From assembly GCF_963966145.1 (NCBI RefSeq), contig NC_091046.1, positions 33,604,001 through 33,668,000 of the forward strand: a stretch of 64,000 nt of DNA. The letters run 5' to 3'. The position numbers and the translations under genes are program-made. Origin of the DNA: Tenebrio molitor. Lineage: Eukaryota > Arthropoda > Insecta > Coleoptera > Tenebrionidae. Position 1 is the first letter of the stretch. Every line of letters starts with the position of its first letter. Below the pieces are notes generated by a model, which saw only the letters and a program-made list of their open reading frames with translations, was not told the origin of the DNA and ran no database searches. Positions 1 to 11,339 of the stretch are shown piece by piece.

Positions 1-134
1 AAATTCCATTATTATTTCTATCCGTTCAAATGAATCGCGACAATGTTTTAATTTTGAAGTTAACTCCCGAATAATTTTTATTAGATTTTTAATATCTATT
101 ACTTCGTTTAATTTTCTAATTTCTGATACCAAAG
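1..134 (-). pseudogene. LINE ORF1 (gag-like) C-terminal fragment, runs off window
   Basis: On the minus strand this stretch is open and reads like the helical C-terminal tail of Jockey-type ORF1 proteins, with motifs such as VSEIRKLNEV, KNLIKIIREL and DSFERIEII. It is the direct continuation of the ORF1 remnant at 445-1539: the two are separated by the SINE at 135-394, and the 33 bases 102-134 are repeated at 395-427 as the SINE target duplication. The frame differs from that of the larger piece, so indels also separate them. The ORF2 (reverse transcriptase) expected downstream would lie outside the window. Confidence 0.6.
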
Positions 135-394
135 CGACACTCTTCCGACACCACCGCGAGGTCAGCAGGGTTCGAATCCCAGGCCGGATGGCCTCCCATG
201 GATGTTGTGTTGTGTGCGTTTCGTGTCGTCCAGAAAAAGGAGAGTTGAGAAGAGGAGAGGGTGGGCGTGGGTGGCCGGGGAAAGTACCCCGGAGCCCCGC
301 CGCACCGCCAAAGGAAAAAGGGAAAAAATTAGTCGACCGCAAGGTACCTGATAGGCCAATATGGTGAAAGGGGAAGGCTATTAAAAAAAAAAAT
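135..394 (+). mobile_element. SINE-like retroposon with pol III B-box
   Basis: A roughly 260-bp insert flanked by a 33-bp target duplication (102-134 and 395-427, one mismatch) and ending in an A-rich tail. Near its left end it carries GGTTCGAATCC (169-179), an exact fit to the tRNA/pol III B-box consensus, so it is probably a tRNA-derived SINE. A clear A-box is not evident and the 5' end may be truncated. The body is GC-rich compared with the surrounding DNA. It is inserted in the C-terminal part of the LINE ORF1. The long duplication fits LINE-machinery integration. Confidence 0.75.
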
Positions 395-444
395 CTTCGT
401 TTAATTTTCTAATTTCTTATACCAAAGTGAAAAAATAGCTATAG

Positions 445-1539
445 TTACTGGGTGGAATCACTAGGAGTAGTCGGGACAGGGACCGGGTCTTGACTGGCGG
501 AAACCTCCTCAGCAAGACGGGACCTGACGGACTTCATGTGAGCCTCGGCGGGATTCGGACTGGAGCTGGGAAACTTCCTCGGCGTCGTGCACGCGTTTTT
601 CACGGGAACTGGCGTCGGGACATATTTCTTCATTACCGGGACCCTTCTGTTCACCGCCGCAGCTTTTATCTGCTCCACGTAGGTCCGTCTTGCCAAGTAG
701 GCCTCGCAAAGTTGGCTGCTCGCTAGATGTCCCTGGCCACAGTTGGCGCACTTCAACTTTTTTTGATCCTCAGCGACACCCTTCTTCAGTGCGCAGTCTC
801 TAGTCAGATGATTCTGTGCGCACTTTAGGCATTTGACGCTGGAATAGCAATTGCTGGCAGAGTGTCCCCAGACATGACATTTATGGCATTGGACAATTTG
901 TTTTGTATTTATGAGCCTCTGCCACCTTACAACCACATATTCCACCGTCCTTACCTTTGCTTGGATATCGCTGAGGCTAGTTGTGCTGTCCGTGATGACT
1001 ACATACAATGAGGAGTTCGTGTTCTTCATCTTATACACGTTTACCACCAGTACATCTTTAGATAGTAAGTCCTTCTTTATATCTTCCGAATCCGGATGGT
1101 TCTCGAGCCCGTAGGCAACAAACGCATGTGTTTTTTCACTCCTCAACGTATAAGTATGCCAATCGGCGGTCTTGCTGTCCTTTAATGCGTCTCGTAGGAT
1201 CTTGAAGTCCTCAACGTTCTCGGTGAGGACGATCGTAGTATTCCGCGTACATTTTAAAAGTACCTGGTTCTTGGCGCTGCTTTTACAAAATTCTAGGAGT
1301 CTTTTAGCTCCGAAATTGCCGTGCAGGATTATTGGCGGCGGCTTCTCCTTTTTTCTTTCTTGAGCCAGGGGCTCCTCTTCCTCAACATCTTCCTCCATCT
1401 GGCAGTCCACGAGGTCAGTATCCTCGTGGTCTGACAGAGGGTCATACTTATTTTGGGTCGAGTCGCTGGACGATAAATTTGAATTTGAAGTTTGGTCATT
1501 TGTCGTGACAGCGCTTAAATTTAATAACGAATAACGCAT
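445..1539 (-). pseudogene. Non-LTR retrotransposon ORF1 (zinc-knuckle gag-like protein)
   Basis: A 364-codon frame starting at an ATG at 1537-1539. Three cysteine/histidine knuckles follow one another in the second half: CHKCHVWGHSASNC, CLKCAQNHLTRDC and CANCGQGHLASSQLC, the arrangement of the nucleic-acid-binding ORF1 proteins of Jockey/I-type LINEs. The region before the knuckles resembles the RNA-recognition-like domain of those proteins. The N-terminus is acidic and Ser-rich. A stop at 445-447 ends the frame just before the SINE insertion. The remaining C-terminal homology is at 1-134 in another frame, so the gene is broken. No ORF2 is visible. The class call is secure; the exact clade is not. 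Confidence 0.85.
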
Positions 1540-2210
1540 TTTGACTTTTGAGCGTTTTTATTAAACATAAGACGGTCGATGGTCTATAAACATCTGTCAA
1601 AAATACGCTGAAACATCAGTTTCTTATTCTCAAAAAAAAAACGGATTTCCTACTATAGGTATAAAACAAATCTTTCTGTAATAGAAATCGTTGGTATTCA
1701 AATTAACAGTACTTACTAACTTTTAGCTGACTCTTTTAGCTGGTAAAATAAAAAAAAATACTTATATCAACAGTCGTGTTGTCTGAATATTTCACCGGTT
1801 CCAGATGAAACCACTGCAAAATCAGAAGATCGAATATCTGCTACCTATTACTTTTCAAGACAATATATTAGTTCTAGACCAATGTGTGGAACGCGGCCGG
1901 TAAGCTATGTTTACTAGTGGTGTTTCTCAAGTGATTGTGATCGCATTTTGGCCCAATAAATTGCTGCTTTTGTGTGGCACTGTATTTAGGTGAGTCAATA
2001 AACATTTTAATCTTACTGCTTGTTAAAATTTTTAATGATAAACTAGAATTTAATTTGTTTTGTTTTTTTTCCACTGTAGCAGATAAGGAGCTATAAAGAA
2101 ATTGGCTGTGTGCCAATTCTTTATCCCGTGCGCTTCGGCGTATGGGCTCCTTTTATCGTATTTAAATTGCATTTATGTATTAATTTTTTTTATTTATTTT
2201 TTTTTTCTCA
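1540..2210. other. AT-rich non-coding stretch, includes probable LINE 5' UTR
   Basis: No supported gene. The part next to 1540 is upstream of the LINE ORF1 start on the minus strand and is probably its 5' untranslated region. The short open frames here show no family resemblance. Confidence 0.4.
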
Positions 2211-2212
2211 TA

Positions 2213-2920
2213 TACAGGGTGGAAACATGAACTGGAATAAAATTCATAACTTGGAAATTGGCAATGTTTGTAAAAAAAATCCCGAAACAGGTCGATTTTT
2301 ATTTTTCCTTGCCCACATTTTGACGCATATGGTTTTTGCATATCTGCTCCCGGAAGTGCGCAACAACCCCCAACTTTTTTTTTCAAATGGAAGGGTATGT
2401 CAAGTGACACCTCTTTTAAAAGACCACCTCGTACTATTTGTTTCCTAGATATTTTCAAAACCTACGTGCTAAAAAATAAAAACCAATTTTATAAGTTTAA
2501 CATTATTTAATGCAAAAAATGTTCAAAATGGCCACCGTTTGTTTGTTGGCAAATTGAAAAAATCGATAGTAACCTGCATCCCTTACGTTTTGTAACATTT
2601 CCGGTGTGATTTACCTAACTTCATGCCTAAAACCCAAGAATATTGAGGAACGTATTAGGCATGAACCATAAAATTAGCCAAATCACACCGGAAATGTTAC
2701 AAAACCTAAGGGATGCATGTTACTATCGATTTGTAATTTGGCAAGAGAGAAACGGTGCCCATTTTGAACATTTGTTGCATTAAACAGTGTTGAACTTATA
2801 GAATTGGTTTTTATTTTTTAGCACGTAGGCTTTGAAAATATTCAAGAAACAAATAGTGCGTTGTATTCCTTACAAATTGGCCTTTCAAACGAGGTGTCAC
2901 TTGATATACCCCTTTTAAAA
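2213..2920. mobile_element. Foldback (long inverted repeat) DNA element remnant
   Basis: Starts at TATACAGGGTGG, the kind of TA plus CAGGGTG terminus common in mariner/Tc1-type elements. The arm at about 2386-2612 is inverted at about 2680-2920 with high similarity (for example AAATCACACCGGAAATGTTAC at 2680 against its complement near 2592-2612), leaving a central loop of about 67 bp. There is no matching terminus on the right, so one end seems lost. No coding potential seen. Confidence 0.7.
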
Positions 2921-3548
2921 TCTTTGTCAAAAATTAAGCGAGATTTCCTTGGAAGTAGATTATTTATGGCCTCTTACACTGTCTTTCGTAGTTCTGAGGG
3001 TGTGGAACTTAATTCTACTCATTTTTAGAGATATTAATGAAAACTTTGTATAAATTATAATTTTTTATTTAACACTTTAAATTCAAAACTTGCAATTATT
3101 CGTCAAGTTACCAGCGTTACCAACCCTTATATTTGCCAAATATAATTTTCCTAGCATTATGTTTTGAAATTGTTTTTAATTTAAAATTGTCGCACTTGTT
3201 TGTTTATAGCGCTCGTCGTGCTCTAAAAAACGCGTGCGACAAAATGGTATTTTTTAAAACTTATAATAAATAACTATTTTTTCAGTAAAAAAAAAATTTT
3301 GTGCACTAAAAAAAAGAATTTCTGACATTTCTAAAATTCAGAATAAACTAAGAAGAAAATTATATTGAAACAATTATAACAGGCAATTACAAGTCGACAT
3401 ACTCATTTTGATATACATATCGGGTTTGTGAAAAACGACTGACACCAAAGAAGATACACAATTTAGGCCAATCATGAAGAAATTTTTTTTGTTTGCTTTT
3501 GGCCTTTCGTTAACGCGCAAGAGATTTTGGAGTTACAACTAAACTACC
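2921..3548. other. AT-rich stretch, nothing recognised
   Basis: Non-coding, with A/T homopolymers. No inverted ends or family motifs were seen. Confidence 0.4.
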
Positions 3549-3698
3549 TGTTGTGTATTTGTAGGCAGGAAAACACTGATACAATTCTGTTTTACTTTTA
3601 TTTACAAACACCGAAAACAATTGTACAGAATTATTCTCTTTCCACATAAAACAACTCTATAGCAACCCCGGCACACTCCGTAGAAGGTGTACGTAACA
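3549..3698 (-). repeat. Short LTR (3' LTR of a minus-strand gypsy-like element)
   Basis: A 150-bp unit beginning TGTT and ending AACA on the + strand. On the minus strand it is directly preceded by a polypurine run, CGAAGGGGGG (3699-3708), as expected where plus-strand priming occurs at a 3' LTR. AATAAA occurs inside it on the minus strand. No second copy was found in the window, so the boundaries rest on the termini and polypurine tract only. It may be the 3' end of the gypsy element whose integrase pieces lie at 8620-8943 and 11008-11140 on the same strand. Confidence 0.5.
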
Positions 3699-3762
3699 CC
3701 CCCCTTCGTAAATAAAAAGAAAAACTAAATTTAAATTACTAACTTGTAACAAAAACTTGTGT

Positions 3763-4015
3763 TTAGGTATCCTCCACTGGCCCGCGAACATTTGAATTTA
3801 CAATGTCCTCACATTCAGGTGGTATACAAGCAATGGAACTGAATGGAACAACCAGCATTTTTAGTACTGTAGTGAGACCGTTTATTTTGATCGTAATGAT
3901 GTCGTAAATTTTTGCATTTTTAACTGTTAATCTATCTTTTAAACTCTCAATTTGATATACTAATCTATTTGGCTCGTCTAGTAACCCTTTATACTTATTA
4001 TTTTCACTTACCTAC
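3763..4015 (-). pseudogene. C-terminal open frame of a retroelement, unidentified
   Basis: About 84 open codons on the minus strand, ending at a TAA at 3763-3765 about 55 bp before the polypurine tract of the putative 3' LTR. The translation is heptad-like (LVYQIESLKDRLTV) followed by a hydrophobic stretch. No ATG opens it within the visible frame. The position suggests the last protein of the gypsy-like element, but I do not recognise the family. Confidence 0.3.
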
Positions 4016-6340
4016 GTTGTGTTTATTTTTCGTCGATAGTCACCTTTATAGTGATGATGATGTTTTATCTTAAGGCCCATTAGGCAATACTCAGTAGTCG
4101 TAACACAAATTCGGAGACAAAGTAGTGTCAAAACGCATGGAGGAAGAGATTTAAACACAAGTTTCCCCACAATTATTTTATTACAAAATATTTCGAAGCC
4201 TTGTTTACAAAATGGATGAGTTCTGCGGGTTTGATCAAATTTTGCCCTGTGTTAAAATTATTGTTGAGGTTATGTTTGTAATCAAATTCGTAAGAGACTT
4301 TCTTTGTAATTGTGATCGTGAATTTAAACAAATGATTGAGGCGTCAGTCTTCACCTGATGATATTTTATGTTATCCAATTTAGATTTGAAAAAGTTTGAT
4401 TTTGCTGTAACCCCCATTTTTATGCAACCCTATTTACGTGCGGCAAATCTACCCTAACCTTCAGGTAACTTGTTCGAACTTATATCACCCAAGCAACATT
4501 TAATATCGCGTTTACTAAGTTAGACTTGTACCAGAGTCGGAAGGTAACATGCTCGCGGCATTTGATAAGTGCATCGCATTTAACTATTACGCCCTACTGC
4601 CGAAATACCGCTTCCGGTAAAAGTCGGGTGCTTAAACACCAATCACAACTTCCGAACAAAACCCGGATATACAAGTCCTCGCAAATCAATCTGAATGACT
4701 GTAGGCGTCATTTCTCTCACAAATTTCGTCCACGAGCTTCGACAAAGACTTGTACAGAACTTTGTCGTACGCGACACCAGTTTATTACAGGTAACCGGGA
4801 TGGTTATTTTGTCGCGTTTGTCCTCGTGGTAGCCCACACATACATAGTACATGTCGTTGGAGCGGGACCTACGACGCCCATTAAGTCCACGGTCGGAAAC
4901 TACGACCTGACACCGTGTCTTAGACCTAGTAAAGTTGGAGAAGAGGGTCCCCGGGAACCACGACTCTCCTCATCGTTGGTGGCCGACAAACGCGCCTATA
5001 ATTTCAGGTGCAATTGGTGCAAAACAATAATTTTGCTTTGATCGCCTAAACACGACGCGGGAGAGAAATAGCCCTACTCTACCCTATATTGAATATGCAA
5101 CCAATTATTCTATCTATCTCCCTAAAATTTATAACTAGAAATTTCGATCTGATTTGAGGGCACCAGTTGAGAAAATTCAGGAACGATTTAGTTATAAATT
5201 AGTAATTGACTGTTAAGTTTCAAAATCCCTGACTGGTGGTTACGCTAAAATTTGGAGTAAAGAATTTAATATAAAAAATGTCGAATAAAAGGATCAGATA
5301 AGTTAAATTTGTAATTTAAGTAATCCGACAACCAAAACGTTGCGGCCCCTTTCCATCGGAAATAGAATCATTTGTTGCTGGTTACCTCTAGCTTTAAATA
5401 TTTACTTCAACTACCTTGTAACTTGGAAAATTATTTAAAATTTGATTTTGATTATTTCAAATTGTTGAATAAATTGAAATTGAAAATTTCATGGTGAATG
5501 ACTGATAAAATAAGTCCAACGAAAAACAAGTAAATTTTGACATAAAGTTAATTAATCAAAATAATATAACCCTTTCTCGGGCTTACCTAGAAAGTTTAAC
5601 ACCCTGGTTGATCGTCGGCACCTGTTGTTGGAACTGGCACTAACTTATTTATTAGCACTCGGCACTCTAAACGAAGCTAAAGTGATTTAATAAAAAAAAT
5701 ATAGTTTAAGTTTGTAAAATTTAAACAAAATCGCAAAGGTAGACGCACGGATATCGACTAGCTCGAAAGACAGTCAAAAACCGAATTCCCCGAAAACAAA
5801 TGTGCCAAAACTTTAAATAGGGGACGCTAACTCGCTTACCCCCCTTCCCTTGTTAGTCATTTTCCATATGTGTGGAATTTGAATTTGACTCTTACGACGC
5901 ATTGGCATTCGATCAAACCTCGTTTAACTCGCTTGAAAAATATTATTATTTCCTAGTTAGGGTGGTTTTTCGATTCGCAATATCAACATTATTAAACATA
6001 CAATTTGTTTGTCCATTGGACAATATAATACAACACAGTAACGATAGCGAATCACCCCTATTACGCTGAAAGAGAAATTAAACTCCAAAATTGGTTGTTG
6101 TTGTGTCTGGAACTAATTGTTGAACGGAGTGTAGTCAATGAATGTAACAACAAATTTTGTTTGTTTAAATTTTACGGAAAGCATACGAAAGAAAGACGTA
6201 AGAAAACTGTAAATTTCGTAGTACTACCCCCTGTTAGATGTCGCCCCCAGTACTACAGCGGTACTATTTTTACATTTTCACGATTATCTACGTTTTTCCT
6301 ACAGAAATTTCTACCTACCTCCCTTGTAAAACTATGTTAA
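4016..6340. other. Unassigned region
   Basis: Mostly AT-rich with a more GC-balanced block at about 4500-5060, which has an open frame on each strand; neither resembles a family I know. Possibly retroelement internal sequence. No repeats or TIRs were recognised. Confidence 0.3.
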
Positions 6341-6616
6341 AGTCTATTTTTTCCTGGTAGGCGCGTGCGTGCGCATCTCCGAAAGGTAGAATCACATAGC
6401 TAAGATTTTTAGCACGATGCAGGAATTGTTAGTATTTTTGGTTGCATATTATCTAGGGGGGATCAGTATTTGTGGTTGCACATTAAAACTCATGTTCATG
6501 ATTTAATTTTTGTATAATTTGTAAAATGTAAACAAAAAAGTTTATGAATAAACTCGTGGAAAAATTGATAACAAATATTAAATGTACAACATTTTTTATT
6601 TTTATTTAATACATAC

Positions 6617-6825
6617 AGGAGTTAAATTGGGTACAAAACAACTCCATAGGTACTTTTGGATTCAATCGTTAATTTCAAATAAAATAAAATAATCATCACC
6701 GCACTTTTCACCTAAAAATAATTACAGTGACATCGACAAAAATTGACAGTTCACATGAAAGCGGCAAAAATTTCATAACATGGACATGGCCTGCTTCGAC
6801 TACAATCATTTATAATAACCATGTA
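6617..6825 (+). mobile_element. Fragment of a mariner-type MITE (same family as 50627-50982)
   Basis: Inverted, diverged copy of most of the element at 50627-50982. Shared blocks include GGAGTTAAATTGGGT, ATTCAATCGTTAATTT, ACCGCACTTTTCACCT and CTTCGACTACAATCATTT. The right end reads ATAACCATGTA where the other copy has ATAACCCTGTA. The left terminus is missing. Confidence 0.75.
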
Positions 6826-6854
6826 TCTTGCAAGAAAAAAGGAAAAGGCTTAAT

Positions 6855-7298
6855 TTACACAGCATCAATTGTAGGAATTCTGTTTGCAGAGAAAATTGAG
6901 TGCACTGTTTTTCGAATGAGATATTTTTGATGTTCATCCAATTGAATCATACATTTCCTATCAGGTTTTTTCGGTGCCTGTAATTGCCCACACTTCTTTT
7001 CTTCCGACAAGTATCGTTGAACGGTTCTAAATCCACAACCTTCAACACAAAGTAATTAAGCTGTGATACAACAACAAAAAAATCAGAAAACAATACCAGT
7101 ATAATCTGCATTTTTTTCCATTTGAGCCGTCTTGGTTAACTCGGCAAAATCCTTGGAGATCCCACGAAATACTTTAACGATCATTTCTTTCTCGGCTTGT
7201 GAGAAATTTGCTATAAATATGCATTAATAAAAAACTGTTACTTGCTGTTAGCATAAATCCAACTTAGGCCGTTTATTTGGTGATCGAAATTGAGACAT
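6855..7298 (-). pseudogene. Transposase N-terminal fragment (Tc1-like/DDE_3 type)
   Basis: Minus strand, start ATG at 7296-7298 (MSQFRSPNKRPKLDLC), then an apparent intron, FSQAEKEMIVKVFRGI, a second likely intron (GTATTG..AG), and GFRTVQRYLSEEKKCGQ followed by LDEHQKYLIRKTVH and NRIPT. The helix-turn-helix followed by a D-rich (L/I)RKTVH..PT segment is the N-terminal layout of Tc1-like transposases found widely in insects. The catalytic DDE part is absent: it is interrupted just downstream by the MITE fragment at 6617-6825. There is an in-frame stop after the first segment. Non-functional. Confidence 0.6.
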
Positions 7299-7586
7299 CT
7301 TGTTGACATATAAGAACTTCTTAACCTCTAAGAACTGTTTTTTTAATACATAAATGGACACAACACAAAACAAACAAAAAACACACACAAAACACGAAAG
7401 GAAAATTAAGACACGATGAAACAAAAATGGCAGCTTGGACCTGATTATGATTGACAGTACAGAACACTGCAATATTGCACATTTCTCTAGTGTAAGTAGA
7501 AAAATAAAGTAGCCAATAGGAAAGTCGCATTTCGTTGCAGAATTTTGTAAATGCGCACGCACGCGCCTACCAGGAAAAAATAGACT

Positions 7587-8619
7587 ATAGTAAATGGGCA
7601 GTAATCGTACGGTGCAAGATTTGCTTACAATGATTAAATAAAGAAAATTGGTTTGTACATCAGAATTACGATTACTCCAGCTTAAATTAGGGTTAAATTG
7701 GATATCAAAATGTTCAGAAAAATACAGCGCGTCTTTCTAAAATAGTGGGTTTGTAACTTGACTTTGTTTAAACAAGAATTTATTAATTTCGCTAAATTTT
7801 CCCACGACTGACCACACGTGCAAATGTAATCTGATATCTTACTTGAAAGTCTCGATCTGTAACGCGTCTTTCGTCCCCTTAACTAATCGGACCACCCTTG
7901 GCTGGCGACGCTGGGTTTAAAATCTAAATTGCAGACACCAAATTCTAGTGGACCAATTCATTTGTGAATATTTTAAACGATTCGACCGATTTACAAGGAT
8001 TTAAACTAATTAACAATTTTTACTATATGGATTCAGCAACCCCGAACAAAGCTTCCTATTTAATGTAAACATCTTATGAGAAATTTAAATGAAACATCAT
8101 TTACGACCAAACTCAGACGAATTGAATTATTGTTCATTCTAGTTAAATTTTGTTTTAGTCACTCCAAATACCCGGCGACTCCTTTCTAAACGGATGTATT
8201 AATTTATTTATCGTTATATCTCTATTTTCATCCAATTTTAAACAACAATTAGATTATTTATCTTTTCGTATGCAAATGAATGCCTTGCTTGGTCGACTGG
8301 TCGAGTGTGGTGGGCGTCTCGCCAGCCTGATAACTTAGAGAAATACCAGATGGCCTTTTGAAAGAAACTAAAGAAGTTAATTTTGCGATTTGCAACGGTC
8401 TTAAATTCCAGGAAACCCTTCGTGGGAACGGCTCTGTTTTTCTCAACATTCTGACATTTACAAGACATGTGTGTATTTAAAAATGGGAATAAATGGAATT
8501 CATAAATTGCACAGAAACAATTTGGAGGTCGTTAAGACAAATCTGAATTTGTTGAATTGAAGATGAATATTTTCCGCGATGGGAATAAAATAAAATTTAT
8601 AAATACCGCGTTCATCACA
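7587..8619. other. Non-coding stretch, possible gypsy 3' flank
   Basis: AT-rich, no supported gene. It lies downstream (minus strand) of the integrase end at about 8620 and may be decayed gypsy sequence. Confidence 0.3.
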
Positions 8620-8943
8620 GTACTTCGAATCTTTTGTATCTGATTTATGTGCCGTTTCCATTCACGTCGATCATCAAGTCTGATTAATGTAATAAATAAT
8701 GTAATTTTCCTAAACACTTAATAATGTGTCCTTTTTCCCACTTAACTTTTCCCCCAAAGTTTCTGCATTGTACCAGGTCACCAACGTCAAGTTTCACTAT
8801 TTAAATCAAATTTTGGTTTTGTATTCTCTGGTAAAATTAGATCTAATCTAGAACGTACCTTTTTTATACCGTTGTTACTTACAAAAACCTCGGGTATTCC
8901 GAAAGTAGCAAAACTCTCACGGCAAAACTTAATTGTCCTATTA
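8620..8943 (-). pseudogene. Gypsy integrase C-terminal remnant
   Basis: Minus-strand translation gives TIKFCRESFATFGIPEVFVS, the second half of a retroviral-type integrase core, then VGDLVQCRNFGG.KWEKGHI and LDDRREWKRHINQI, the usual C-terminal region of K02A2.6-like Ty3/gypsy integrases. Several frame changes and stops are needed, so it is inactive. The preceding part of the core is at 11008-11140; a TA-flanked element (8944-11007) separates them. Confidence 0.7.
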
Positions 8944-11007
8944 GTGGAGTAACGCTCATTGTTTGTTTCATTAATTTATTGTTTATTTATAAGAACTGAA
9001 ATTTTCCAGTTAGAAATCGTTATTTTCGCAAGAAAAATACTAGAGAACAATACAGAATGACTTTGGGACGAGTATATTGTTATATTGAAACTTGTTTGGA
9101 ATTAATTGTATGTGGAAAAAGAATAACAATAGGCAGATGTTCGGTAGCCCGGTGTTGACCGGCTCAGATAGAAACACGTTCAGTTTGTCTTCTAGAGTCG
9201 CATTTTTTGAAGAAAATATATAATTATTTTTAATGGTTTTTGACAAAAAAGTGTTTAGTAATACCATGCGATCGAAAATAAAAAAAATCCAGAGGTCCGT
9301 GAGTAATACGCTTCAGTTGGCAACACGTAAAAATGTAATTCAAATGTCATCAGATGTCGTTACAATGGAGAACTGTCATTATTAATTATTGACTATTAAA
9401 ATTGCTATTGCAATATGTTCACTTCGGAGTAAAAAATTTTCATTGTGCAGTGTTACTTCAGAAACGGCGAATCGTCCTATTCAACACCTCTAGTTTTCGA
9501 GGAATTTCAACAAAAGTTTCCGGACTTTCAAGGCACTTACAGTGGAGAGTAAAAAAAACCAGACATAATTTTTGACATAACAGTCATAAGTGAAAACCGC
9601 CCTTCCTACATTTAAACTTATTTAGACTATGTGTGACAATTTAGTTAATAACTGTGCTACAATCGTGTCAAACATAAATTACTCTCTAGGATTTAGGGAT
9701 ATTCGATACTAGGTTGCCATAAATTTGGTTAGGTTGGGGGCTATGTGGTTTCTGGTGGCAGACAAAAGATATCTCAAAAATGTGAGGCTGTGGCTAATTC
9801 CTTGTCACAGTTGCAAATTAATGACTAATGCCTCGCTAAGTGATAGATGATTTTTCGTTTCACAATCAATTTTGGTTTCTGTCGGCATATTTAATTGAAC
9901 TTAATCCCTCAATTCATAGTAACCAACCTTAGGCATTCAAAATTACTTCTGAAAATTCTAGTTACACAACATGAAAAACGTTATTTCTCTAAAAGTTTGA
10001 AATATAGGGAGTAATTTATTTTTGACAAGGTAGTAGGTACGTCTGATCAATTCTTCAAATGTTCCAGTTGTCATAAACTGTCACATTGACAATAAAGAAT
10101 GGATTATATTGAATTTTTGAAAATGTCACAATTTTGATGTCCGTTTTTTTACTCCCAACTGTACCAACAACTTATTGTTTTGATTATTTTGTTTTTCCAT
10201 TCCTGAAAAACAACGTGTTCAAAAATAGGCCACTGTAATTGCCCATCATCAACAATTTTAGATGAAAATGACACAGAAAAGGATGAAACCGGGGAAAATA
10301 TTTAATTTTTATAATACACTCTTAATAAATTTTTACTTTCAGCATCTCTTGTATATTTTTTACCAATACCCGTCACAATGATTGTTTGAAGAGTTCTACT
10401 CACTTTGAATTTTAAGTAATTCATTGTCTTAGAATTTTTTTTGGTATCATGTTGTATTGGTACGTGCTATTTAAGTTATTCTTTGGCAAAGAATATCCGA
10501 CAAACAAAACATTAAACCCAGGAAATAAGATTTTAATGAAAAATGATAAAAGCTATTTTTTAGAAAAAAAAGTTATGTTATAAAAAATTGTCAAAATTTG
10601 AACAGTATTTTGAATTAGTATCTCGTATTGTCAAATTAAAAATTTTAACACGCAAAACAACCGACAAAAACACAACATGGAAGTAGCGCAAACTTTTCAA
10701 TAATTTATTTAAACAAAACAATTCGATTGCCATGGTGACCATAGCATTCCGGATCTTTGAAAATATCCCAATTTAACTATTATAAAAAAAAATAAGCACA
10801 AATATAATTTCAAGATTATTTATTAAAGAAATCATAATGAGTCGCTTTTTGTGCCGGTGAGTGTATTTCCCACTATGAGCGTCAATTTTTAACCTATAAA
10901 GGTTTTAGTATTTTGTATTCATGACATAAAAAAAAAAAGTTATTACAATCGGAACTCTTGCTACCGGTTCCGAAATAACGCCGTATTTTTGTCTATCGTT
11001 ACTCCAC
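8944..11007. mobile_element. TA-flanked TIR element inserted in gypsy integrase
   Basis: Begins GTGGAGTAACG and ends CGTTACTCCAC, flanked by TA at 8942-8943 and 11008-11009. Gypsy integrase coding resumes on both sides, which marks it as an insertion. It carries no recognisable transposase and contains the nested element at 9540-10161. TA duplication suggests the Tc1/mariner group. Confidence 0.65.
9540..10161. mobile_element. Mariner-type MITE nested in the 8944-11007 element
   Basis: Starts CAGTGGAGAGTAAAAAA and ends TTTTTTTACTCCCAACTG, with TA on both sides. Inverted similarity extends about 35 bp with mismatches (CCAGACAT against ATGTCCG). Non-coding. Confidence 0.7.
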
Positions 11008-11140
11008 TATATGGCTAGTGATGTCGTTCAATATTTTCACAATTGAAAATTTTGAATATGCATCTACGATAATTCCAAAATGTAAATCAAAATGTACGCG
11101 TTGGAATGCGTAACTTTCACTTTCCCACATGTGAGTCACA
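11008..11140 (-). pseudogene. Gypsy integrase core fragment
   Basis: Minus-strand reading contains YAFQRVHFD then FGIIVDAYSKFSIVKIL, matching the first aspartate (HFD) and the VDAYSKW motif of Ty3/gypsy integrases. It continues into 8620-8943 across the inserted element. Confidence 0.7.
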
Positions 11141-11339
11141 GTGTCCCTTAATAAAAGATGTGTTTGACTAAAATGTCAACGAAAATTTTTTATGTATTCT
11201 GCATTGTTTAGCAACTCCAAAAATGTTTTTGTTGAAATCATAGCTGATCGGTTACATTTTTTTTTTTAACTTTTCTTTTTCAAAATTACTGTTTTCAAAA
11301 TAAATGCACTCTAACGTTTTACAATAATCAATAATCATA

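Larger units (their letters stand above)
6341..7586. mobile_element. DNA transposon with identical 36-bp terminal inverted repeats
   Basis: The 36 bases 6341-6376 (AGTCTATTTTTTCCTGGTAG onward) recur exactly inverted at 7551-7586. The interior holds a minus-strand transposase fragment (6855-7298) and an unrelated MITE fragment (6617-6825), so this is a decayed autonomous element that was itself invaded. Flanks are GTTAA on the left and ATAGT on the right; no convincing target duplication is visible. The identical TIRs suggest fairly recent activity although the gene is broken. Confidence 0.8.

Noticed and set aside
169..180. tRNA gene
   Set aside because: Only a B-box is present, with no cloverleaf; it belongs to the SINE.
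4526..5041. 171-codon open frame on +
   Set aside because: No family resemblance, and the opposite strand is equally open; composition alone explains it.
7895..7915. TGGCGACGCTGGG as a gypsy primer site on +
   Set aside because: No TG..CA repeat ends in front of it and no gag behind it.
9715..9735. TTAGG-like telomeric motif
   Set aside because: Only one or two units; chance.
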